Assembly (NCBI GenBank): GCA_003646715.1
Contig: QMLL01000120.1
Span: forward strand, 1-5,956
Direction of reading: 5' to 3'
From: Deltaproteobacteria bacterium
GTDB taxonomy: Bacteria; Desulfobacterota; Syntrophobacteria; B119-G9
Length of the DNA: 5,956 nucleotides
In this document: positions 1 through 4,836 of the stretch, in pieces
Numbering within the stretch: the first letter of the stretch is position 1
Layout of the letters: each line of letters starts with the position of its first letter
Translations under genes and position numbers: made by a program
The notes under the pieces: model-generated
Database searches by the model: none
What the model saw: only the letters and a program-made list of their open reading frames with translations
Told to the model about the DNA's origin: nothing

Positions 1-1
1 A

Positions 2-580
2 ATCTTTGAACCTTTTTTTACGACTAAAGAAAAACAACGGGGCGTGGGACTCGGATTGGCATCAGTGTACGGGATCGTAAAAAATCACGGTGGCACCGTG
101 GAGGTTTTTAGTGAAAAGGGCAAAGGGTCTACTTTCAACGTGTATTTACCAGTTTCAAACAAAGAAATGGCAGAAAAGGGTGCATTTTCGGAAAACATAA
201 TTGAAGGTAGTGAGAAGATACTCCTGATCGATGACGAAGGGGAGGTATTGGATGTTGGCAGAAGAATGCTGGAGAAAATGGGCTACTCAGTAGTCACTGC
301 AAACAGTGGTGAAAAGGGAGTGCAGTTGTATGAAAAATTGGCCACTGATATTGACCTGGTAATTTTGGATATGATAATGCCCGGAATGGGAGGTGGTGAA
401 ACTTTTGATTCGTTGCGCCTTATTAATTCCAGCGTCAAGGTGCTTCTCTCCAGTGGTTATAGCGTGGAAAGCCAGGCACAAAATATATTGGAGAGAGGGT
501 GTAACGGGTTTATACAAAAGCCTTTCAGGATAGAAGATCTTTCTCTAATGATAAGGAAAGTACTTGATTCCGCATCATGA
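2..580 (+). CDS. Hybrid sensor histidine kinase, C-terminal part (end of ATPase domain plus receiver domain); 5' truncated by window
   Basis: This is the last 192 residues of a two-component hybrid kinase, open to the left edge in frame 2, so the start codon lies outside the window. Fragment residues 1-50 are the end of a HATPase_c domain: IFEPFFTTK is the F-box region, GVGLGL (residues 14-19) is the G2 glycine loop that closes over ATP, and GKGSTFNVYLP is the final strand. After a short linker, residues 71-188 form a complete CheY-like receiver. It has the acidic pair D77/D78 (IDDE), the phosphoacceptor D123 in LVILDMIMPG, S150/S151 at the conserved Ser/Thr position (LLSSGY) and K173 in the QKPF loop, so it should be able to accept phosphate. 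The receiver at the C-terminus implies a phosphorelay or self-tuning kinase. The sensor domain and dimerisation/phosphoacceptor His are not visible, so the signal is unknown. It converges on the MOT1-type gene, 12 bases away, with no clear terminator between. Confidence 0.93.
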   Translation: MFEPFFTTKEKQRGVGLGLASVYGIVKNHGGTVEVFSEKGKGSTFNVYLPVSNKEMAEKGAFSENIIEGSEKILLIDDEGEVLDVGRRMLEKMGYSVVTANSGEKGVQLYEKLATDIDLVILDMIMPGMGGGETFDSLRLINSSVKVLLSSGYSVESQAQNILERGCNGFIQKPFRIEDLSLMIRKVLDSAS

Positions 581-592
581 ATGCTAGATTAA

Positions 593-1789
593 TTAAACCG
601 ACAGTTTTTCGGATCTGAGCATATAAGCTACCAGAATTCCAGCAATAAAGCCTGCCGCTAAGTTTGTAGCAAGGGTGATTCCAAGTATCATTAATACAAC
701 GAACAAATCTTTCCGATCTTCGACGTCTAGAATTGTTAAACCGAGCTGACTTCCTGCAAAAAGGAGCAAGATACCCAGTACTGACATCGGTATCAGGTAA
801 ACAATACCTAGCGCATGTTTCCCAAATAATATGGCTAGCGCTACAAAGAAAGACCCGATTATGATGTTGGAACCGGGAGTCCGTGCCCCGAATCGGTAGT
901 GGGCTGCCAGTCCACCGGCACCATGACATAAAGGCATACCTCCCAGCAGAAAGCTTAGAAAGTTTGCCAGTGACATACTTATGCACGATGCCCCGTAGGT
1001 GACTTTCTTCGAATGTTCGCCAAAATATTCGCGGGATAGATCGACGTTGGCTATTACTGCGTTTCCTATCGTCATGGGAATCTGAGGCAGAACCAATATC
1101 AGTAAAGCATATGAAAAATCTGCAGAGGTCGGAAAACCGAAGGGTAAAACTTTGGGAAAACCAACAGATAGGGATACTTGCTTGAGAATTCCGGTTTTTC
1201 CAAGTAGAACACCGATTAAGGTACCCCCGATTATCAGGAGTAACCCTGCCGGGAACTTCTTGTTATTAAGAAAGAGAAGAGTTACCAGTCCTCCGGCGAA
1301 TCCGATTATGATTCCAATGGGTATCGGTCCAAATGCCTGCAAATACAGGTAAGGCTCTGCAGCATTTTTTAGTACCTGAAACCTGCTTGTTCCTATCATG
1401 AATCTTACGCCTTCTGCCATCAACAATGTTCCTGTAGAGAGTTGAACACCTCGAACCACCGGTTTGGGAACATATTTGCCAATCAGTGTAATGGCTCCTG
1501 TAACACCGATTAACAGCAGAAATGCACCGATGAGAAGCCCGGATGCCTGGATCTGTTGAGCGGATAATCCTGTTGCTATCGCGTATGCCCCAATCACTTT
1601 CATCGGCTGGACGGGTACAGTGACTCCAAAGTAGATCCCTGACAGGATGTAGAAAACTCCAACGGTGAAGAAGAGCCCCGCTGCGTTCAATCCGTTTATG
1701 AGGATCATGCCGATGGCTAGCGGCAAAAGTGTACCGAGATCTCCCAGAGAACCGGCAATTTCGAGCCGATCAAACCTGTAGTTTCTCAT
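593..1789 (-). CDS. MOT1-type (MFS_MOT1 family) sulfate/molybdate transporter
   Basis: A 398-residue, highly hydrophobic integral membrane protein with about ten to twelve predicted transmembrane segments. It matches the MOT1 molybdate transporter family, a relative of SulP permeases without a STAS domain. Family signatures are seen in order: LEIAGSLGDLGTLLPLAIG (residues 9-27), PVQPMK (59-64), LPQIPMTIGNAVI (234-246) and the glycine-rich CHGAGGLAAHYRFGARTPGS (288-307). Plant MOT1 proteins carry close equivalents of all four and take up molybdate. Bacterial members are usually annotated as sulfate/molybdate transporters, so the substrate stays open. The reading frame runs back to 2005, but I start at the ATG at 1787-1789: the MOT1 homology begins there, and the upstream residues are a shadow of the TauE gene. 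This ATG overlaps the TauE stop by one base (TAATG), which suggests translational coupling. A weak AGAAGG lies at 1803-1808. It is the last gene of the ArsR-led operon. Confidence 0.9.
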   Translation of the reverse strand: MRNYRFDRLEIAGSLGDLGTLLPLAIGMILINGLNAAGLFFTVGVFYILSGIYFGVTVPVQPMKVIGAYAIATGLSAQQIQASGLLIGAFLLLIGVTGAITLIGKYVPKPVVRGVQLSTGTLLMAEGVRFMIGTSRFQVLKNAAEPYLYLQAFGPIPIGIIIGFAGGLVTLLFLNNKKFPAGLLLIIGGTLIGVLLGKTGILKQVSLSVGFPKVLPFGFPTSADFSYALLILVLPQIPMTIGNAVIANVDLSREYFGEHSKKVTYGASCISMSLANFLSFLLGGMPLCHGAGGLAAHYRFGARTPGSNIIIGSFFVALAILFGKHALGIVYLIPMSVLGILLLFAGSQLGLTILDVEDRKDLFVVLMILGITLATNLAAGFIAGILVAYMLRSEKLSV

Positions 1790-2544
1790 TATCCCATAAA
1801 TGCCTTCTGTAGTAATTTTGCACAGAAAAGGAGAAGGACAATTCCGAACATACGCCTGATGGTTTTCCCCTTCAGCTTTTCTGCCATTATTCTGGAGCCT
1901 ATCTGACCTGCAGTGAAAGAGAAAATAGCAGCGAGGAGGATAAATTTCCAGTCCAGGTTGGTGATGGATGCGTGAGTAATAAAACCACTGGTTGATGAAA
2001 AACAAACAATAAACATTGAGGACGCTGCTGCTATTTTTGTTGGTACTTTAAGAATGTAGATAAGAAGTGGCACGACAAAAACGCCACCTCCGATACCGAG
2101 CATCCCCGAAATAAAACCGATAACCAGTCCAATTAAACATCCCCCAAAGATTTTTCTCCATTTGCCTATTTCGACAACTTCTTCTTTAACCTGGCCAGAA
2201 AACAGCATTCTCATCGCGGCAATGAATATAACTCCGGCCATTACTATTAAGAATATGCGAATATTTATCCTGTGAGTAGTGAGAGCGCCAAGTGGTGCGC
2301 CGAGTGATGCTGTTACAATGAGCGGTAAGGCCACAGAGAAGTCCACCATCTTTTTTCGAACATAAACTATGGCAGCAGATATGGCCGCGGTTCCATTGAG
2401 GAAAAGAGAAGCAGATACAGCCATCCCTTTTGGGAAGTTAAGCAGAACAAAAAGCGGGGAAAAGATTAATCCCCCGCCTAGCCCGATCATCGTGAGCACA
2501 AGAGACGAACAAAAAACGATGACAAGTATAAGAGCAAGACTCAT
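1789..2544 (-). CDS. TauE/SafE family membrane transport protein
   Basis: A 251-residue membrane protein of the TauE/SafE family (formerly DUF81), whose members are linked to movement of sulfonates, sulfite, sulfoacetate and other anions across the inner membrane. The internal duplication typical of the family is visible: GLGGGLIFSPL (residues 21-31) in the first half and GIGGGVFVVPL (150-160) in the second. About eight hydrophobic segments are present, with a basic/acidic cytoplasmic-type loop near residues 117-133 between the halves. Length is typical for the family. The start is supported by GAGGAA (2551-2556), six bases before the ATG. It follows the ArsR-type gene by 65 bases and overlaps the MOT1-type gene by one base. 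Co-transcription with that oxyanion transporter favours a sulfur-oxyanion or similar anion role. The direction of transport and exact substrate are not readable from sequence. Confidence 0.92.
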   Translation of the reverse strand: MSLALILVIVFCSSLVLTMIGLGGGLIFSPLFVLLNFPKGMAVSASLFLNGTAAISAAIVYVRKKMVDFSVALPLIVTASLGAPLGALTTHRINIRIFLIVMAGVIFIAAMRMLFSGQVKEEVVEIGKWRKIFGGCLIGLVIGFISGMLGIGGGVFVVPLLIYILKVPTKIAAASSMFIVCFSSTSGFITHASITNLDWKFILLAAIFSFTAGQIGSRIMAEKLKGKTIRRMFGIVLLLFCAKLLQKAFMG

Positions 2545-2609
2545 TATCAGTTCCTCGGAGAAAGAGAGTAATCTCGGTCTAAATCAGCATTGGCAAATAT
2601 TTTCAAGAA

Positions 2610-2738
2610 TCATTCTTCATCCTTGCTTACACATGGATGATTCTTGGTGTCCCCGTGACATTCTTTTATCTGTTCTGGTGAGCAATCTTCCGGTTTACCC
2701 TTTAATTTTTCAGGTTTTTCGCAACAGCACTTACACAT
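2610..2738 (-). other. Possible internal in-frame gene: 42-residue Cys-rich protein inside the ArsR-type gene
   Basis: Codon 119 of the ArsR-type gene is an ATG (2736-2738) preceded at 9 bases by GGAGG (2748-2752, within GGGAGGG), a far better ribosome site than that of the ArsR start itself. Initiation here would give a 42-residue protein starting MCKCCCEKPEK and ending at the same stop. It would hold seven of the nine cysteines and two His, with no DNA-binding part. The site falls at the end of a Lys/Gly-rich linker (about residues 100-118), exactly at the domain boundary. It could be a free metal-binding or thiol protein made from the same mRNA, or a relic of a fusion between two genes. 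The purine-rich codons for GREKE could also create the Shine-Dalgarno match by chance. Confidence 0.3.
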
Positions 2739-3092
2739 TTCTTTTTCCCTCCCTTCTTTTATTTTAATTTTGGTACCAGTACCGTTCTTGATCTTCACCC
2801 GAACACATGCGTGCTCAAGTGTTGTTTCGATACTTGCCAGGTCCAAAAGTTTTTTTGCTACTTTTTTTAGTTCATTTCGGTTAACTCTATAGTGCATCCA
2901 GTATCCACGCTTTTCGCCTGAAACGAGACCTGCTTCTCGCAAAATCTTCATGTGCTGTGACACTGCCGGCCTTGATACTCGTAGTCTGTTTGCTAATGCT
3001 CCTACACAAAGATCATGTCTGAGGAGCATTTTTATGACCGCAAAACGTGTTTCGTCTGCCAAGGCTTTTAGCTGGAGGAGTAGTTTTTCCAT
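2610..3092 (-). CDS. ArsR-family transcriptional regulator with Cys-rich C-terminal tail
   Basis: A 160-residue protein in two parts. Residues 1-90 are a classic ArsR/SmtB winged helix: LKALADETRFAVIKMLL dimer/helix region, recognition helix SRPAVSQHMKIL (40-51) and wing SGEKRGYWMHYRV (58-70). Family members are usually repressors released by metals, metalloids or reactive sulfur. Only one Cys (C29, in DLCVGAL) sits where E. coli ArsR has its ELCVC metal motif, so the classical arsenic site looks incomplete. The tail carries C96, then C120, C122, C123, C124, C137, C145 and C154 plus H146 and H152, in CKCCCEKPEKLKGKPEDC and ECHGD; this could bind metal or react as thiols. The frame extends to a TTG at 3155, but that TTG is the -35 box of the promoter. 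I therefore start at the ATG at 3092, where the family homology begins (weak GGGAA before it). It is the first gene of an operon with two transporters, which it probably controls. Confidence 0.92.
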   Translation of the reverse strand: MEKLLLQLKALADETRFAVIKMLLRHDLCVGALANRLRVSRPAVSQHMKILREAGLVSGEKRGYWMHYRVNRNELKKVAKKLLDLASIETTLEHACVRVKIKNGTGTKIKIKEGREKEMCKCCCEKPEKLKGKPEDCSPEQIKECHGDTKNHPCVSKDEE

Positions 3093-3106
3093 TTCCCGTT
3101 TTTTGA

Positions 3107-3122
3107 TTAAGTAAACACTTAA
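3107..3122. promoter_or_regulatory. Putative ArsR-type operator (interrupted palindrome at the transcription start)
   Basis: TTAAGT and ACTTAA form a perfect 6-bp inverted repeat around a 4-base centre. The repeat covers the predicted +1 position between the -10 box and the start codon. ArsR/SmtB repressors commonly bind AT-rich interrupted palindromes overlapping the -10 or start of their own operon, so autoregulation is the natural reading. The arms are short and AT-rich, so chance is not excluded. Confidence 0.5.
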
Positions 3123-3126
3123 ATGG

Positions 3127-3155
3127 ATCTTACTCTGTGAAATTTTATCTGTCAA
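3127..3155 (-). promoter_or_regulatory. Sigma70-type promoter of the ArsR-TauE-MOT1 operon
   Basis: On the minus strand a perfect -35 box TTGACA (3155-3150) is followed after exactly 17 bases by TAAGAT (3132-3127), five of six matches to TATAAT. Predicted transcription start is near 3120, giving a leader of about 28 bases before the ATG at 3092. This also explains why the upstream TTG of the reading frame should not be used as a start codon. No equally good promoter is seen before the TauE or MOT1-type genes, which fits one transcript for all three. Confidence 0.75.
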
Positions 3156-3175
3156 GAAGCTATCAAATTTTCTGA

Positions 3176-3192
3176 AAGTTCAAGTAACTTGA
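3176..3192. repeat. Inverted repeat upstream of the operon promoter
   Basis: The 17-base stretch contains two nested perfect inverted repeats: AAGTT/AACTT (3176-3190) and TCAAG/CTTGA (3180-3192). It lies about 20 bases upstream of the -35 box, in the 3093-3261 gap between the HEPN and ArsR-type genes. It could be a second regulator site or an activator site. It is too weak and lacks a T-run, so I do not call it a terminator for the HEPN gene. Confidence 0.3.
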
Positions 3193-3261
3193 GCTCTCGT
3201 GACGGTTTTCTTTAGGAGGTTGTATAAGGAAACCCCGAGAAAAATCTAGGCGGGAAACTTT

Positions 3262-3714
3262 TTATTTCAGTAAATCGTCTCCGGTCGTTATGCTTGTCAG
3301 ACAATCAACTATGAGATCACGGAACCTCTCAAAGTCATTAATAGAATTCTGTAAAATCTGGTAAATCTTCTCCGGTTCCAGTTCCCAGTACAAATGCACT
3401 AACATGTTCCTGAATTTTGCCATTTTTACCAGTTTATCCACGAAATCTTCAGGGATATCACATAAGCGTCCAATTTCCTTAAAAACATCGGCATACGTTT
3501 CTGGAGTGCTAATCGGTGCCGAAAACTGTGCAATGGAGAGTAAACGGTTTCCTATATTTAGGCAGGATTCGATAGCTAGTTGAAGGTATCTCTCGGAACT
3601 TGCCCTCAAAATATGGTCGGAAATATATTTTTCTTTTGAGACTTGTGCAATCTCCTTCAGATAAATTGTATATTTGTTGAGCAGTTTCAAATGGTCAGCG
3701 ATCCTTTCGTCCAC
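3262..3714 (-). CDS. hepT: HEPN-domain toxin (HepT/DUF86 type), partner of MNT antitoxin
   Basis: A small, mostly alpha-helical protein of the HepT (DUF86) family, usually about 110-150 residues. In HEPN/MNT toxin-antitoxin pairs it is an RNase that cuts RNA through the RX4HXY motif. Here the motif is intact as RNMLVHLY: Arg102, His107 and Tyr109 when numbered from the GTG start. In characterised homologues the partner MNT enzyme attaches AMP to this tyrosine and silences the toxin, so keeping Tyr matters. Start choice: the frame opens with a TTG at 3723, but GGAAGG (3726-3731) is only two bases from it and 11 from the GTG at 3714. The family-like sequence (DERIADHLKLLNKY) also begins at the GTG, so I use 3714 (150 residues); the TTG would give 153. 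The gene overlaps the end of the MNT gene by 20 bases (29 with TTG), and its ribosome site lies inside that gene, so production is probably coupled to the antitoxin. Confidence 0.88.
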   Translation of the reverse strand: MDERIADHLKLLNKYTIYLKEIAQVSKEKYISDHILRASSERYLQLAIESCLNIGNRLLSIAQFSAPISTPETYADVFKEIGRLCDIPEDFVDKLVKMAKFRNMLVHLYWELEPEKIYQILQNSINDFERFRDLIVDCLTSITTGDDLLK

Positions 3715-4150
3715 AGTATCCAATCCCTTCCAAAAATGCGCTTGTAAACTGATCTCGGAAATACCTGAAATCCAGGTAGTACTTTACGACCCGTTCCCGA
3801 AAATTTATTAATTGTTCCCTGTCTTTGCAAAAAAGCAATTTTCCGGTTTTCAATACGTTATAAGAGAATCCGGGTGGAGCAGAGTTCAATACTACAAGAT
3901 CGAATTCCTCCGTTTTGAGTGTTGATTCAATAAGTTCCCTTAAATTAAGTTCTATTTCAAAAAAATTTTCTTTCGGGATTCCTTTCGACAAAAGAATCGC
4001 AAAGTCGAGATCACTCAAAGGGCGTAAATTACCTGTAGCCAGGCTCCCGAAAATGTAAAAGCTGCTTACTTTCTCATGAGCTTCTAGTTTTTTGGATAGT
4101 TCGGGCAATTTCTGCTCAATATTTGCAGGTAATCTTTTTAAACGTATCAT
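3695..4150 (-). CDS. mntA: MNT-domain nucleotidyltransferase antitoxin (MntA-like)
   Basis: A 151-residue minimal nucleotidyltransferase. The signature GSX10DXD is exact: G35-S36, then ten residues, D47-L-D49, which bind the nucleotide and two magnesium ions. A third acidic residue, D84 in EEFDLVVLN, fits the third catalytic carboxylate. So the enzyme looks active rather than degenerate. Characterised homologues neutralise the HEPN toxin by adding AMP units to its active-site tyrosine; that this one does so is inferred from the adjacent HEPN gene with its tyrosine intact. The antitoxin is encoded first, the toxin second with overlapping ends. The start ATG lies 21 bases after the nitroreductase stop and has no Shine-Dalgarno, only an AT-rich leader, so translation may be weak or depend on read-through from the upstream gene. 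No alternative in-frame start fits better. Confidence 0.9.
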   Translation of the reverse strand: MIRLKRLPANIEQKLPELSKKLEAHEKVSSFYIFGSLATGNLRPLSDLDFAILLSKGIPKENFFEIELNLRELIESTLKTEEFDLVVLNSAPPGFSYNVLKTGKLLFCKDREQLINFRERVVKYYLDFRYFRDQFTSAFLEGIGYCGRKDR

Positions 4151-4171
4151 TTTTAACTATAATGAACCATG

Positions 4172-4789
4172 TTATTCACTTAACCATTTTACCACATTGG
4201 GTTTTCTTGGTGGAGCGGGCGGTGACTGACTAGGATACCCGATAGGAATTATAGCCACGAGTTCTTTGTCTTCCATTCCCAGTAGTTGATTTATTTCCTT
4301 TTCAACGTACTTTGGGCCAGTCATCCAGCATGTACCCAAACCCTTGGCATGAGCTGCAAGTAATATGTTCTGAACCAGTGCTGAAGCACTGAGGATCCTG
4401 TTGAATCTTTTAAATTCGGCATGGTAGAGTTCCATTTCACTCATGTCCGGATCAACTCTTGGTATCTCCCTGGGTACGTATACGAGTAGAACCGTGGGAG
4501 CACCTCCAAAATTCTCGAAAACTTGCAAGGAAATCTTGATTATCTTTTCCGGAAAAAGTTTTTCCAGAAGAGGTACTACATGTTTTTTGGTTTTTGCAAC
4601 AAGATGCGCAAGGTCGTCTCTTTTTTTACCAGAAACTACCACAATTTCCCAATCCTGTCTGTTCATGCCCGAGGGAGCCCAGAGTGCCGTTTCGATAACT
4701 TCTTCCAGAACAGGTCTCGGTATTTCCCTGTCCAGGTACTTTCGGATGCTTCTCCTGCCTGTCATTACCTTTTTCAGTTCGTCAAACAT
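4172..4789 (-). CDS. Nitroreductase-family flavoprotein
   Basis: A 205-residue FMN-dependent oxidoreductase of the nitroreductase superfamily, which transfers electrons from NAD(P)H to nitro compounds, quinones or other acceptors. Motifs in order: RRSIRKY (residues 12-18, phosphate of FMN), APSGMNRQDWEIVVV (38-52, FMN ring contacts), the helix ALVQNILLAAHAKGLGTCWMTG (137-158) and the closing strand VAIIPIGYP (178-186). There are no extra Cys clusters or ferredoxin domain. The frame opens at 4840, where ATGA overlaps the phosphorylase stop, but that ATG has no ribosome site. The ATG at 4789 has GGGAGGAG (4793-4800) at ideal distance and fits the usual family start about ten residues before RRS, so I prefer it. 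The 47-base gap to the phosphorylase gene suggests co-transcription; a functional link to glycogen breakdown is not evident. The exact substrate is unknown. Confidence 0.9.
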   Translation of the reverse strand: MFDELKKVMTGRRSIRKYLDREIPRPVLEEVIETALWAPSGMNRQDWEIVVVSGKKRDDLAHLVAKTKKHVVPLLEKLFPEKIIKISLQVFENFGGAPTVLLVYVPREIPRVDPDMSEMELYHAEFKRFNRILSASALVQNILLAAHAKGLGTCWMTGPKYVEKEINQLLGMEDKELVAIIPIGYPSQSPPAPPRKPNVVKWLSE

Positions 4790-4792
4790 CTT

Positions 4793-4800
4793 CTCCTCCC
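4793..4800 (-). promoter_or_regulatory. Ribosome binding site that decides the nitroreductase start
   Basis: GGGAGGAG, read on the minus strand, includes a perfect GGAGG ending five bases before the ATG at 4789. The competing ATG at 4840 has only GGGG about ten bases upstream and no purine-rich AGGAG match, so this site argues for the shorter protein. Confidence 0.7.
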
Positions 4801-4836
4801 GATTCAAGCAAATGGAGACGAGTTTTGATGATTTCC

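Noticed and set aside
525..986. 153-codon open frame on the minus strand across the kinase/transporter junction
   Set aside because: Shadow of the MOT1-type gene in another frame; composition rich in Arg, Cys and Trp with no recognisable domain.
1790..2005. N-terminal extension of the MOT1-type protein by 72 residues, back to the ATG at 2005
   Set aside because: It lies entirely within the TauE gene in another frame, has no membrane-protein or MOT1 character, and the family homology starts at the ATG at 1789.
2605..2617. AAGAAT-C-ATTCTT palindrome across the ArsR-type stop codon
   Set aside because: The one-base loop cannot form an RNA hairpin without opening pairs, there is no T-run, and it is AT-rich and short; no role assigned.
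3093..3155. TTG start at 3155 for the ArsR-type regulator (21 extra residues)
   Set aside because: The TTG is the first triplet of a perfect -35 box, with a matching -10 at 17 bases; no ribosome site precedes it and family homology begins at 3092.
3213..3250. AGGAGGT on the plus strand (3214-3220), looking like a ribosome site for a small gene
   Set aside because: The only possible start, a TTG, overlaps the site and its frame stops after nine codons; no ATG or GTG follows at usable distance.
3231..3265. Terminator hairpin after the HEPN gene (CCCG/CGGG arms)
   Set aside because: Only four base pairs with a 13-base loop, and no T-run on the minus-strand side.
4158..4163. TATAAT on the plus strand as an antisense promoter
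   Set aside because: No acceptable -35 at 16-18 bases and no plus-strand gene downstream.
4156..4184. Promoter for the MNT/HEPN pair (TATAGT at 4161-4156, possibly leaderless)
   Set aside because: The -35 position (GTTAAG) matches consensus at only two of six bases; an AT-rich gap makes a -10-like hexamer likely by chance.
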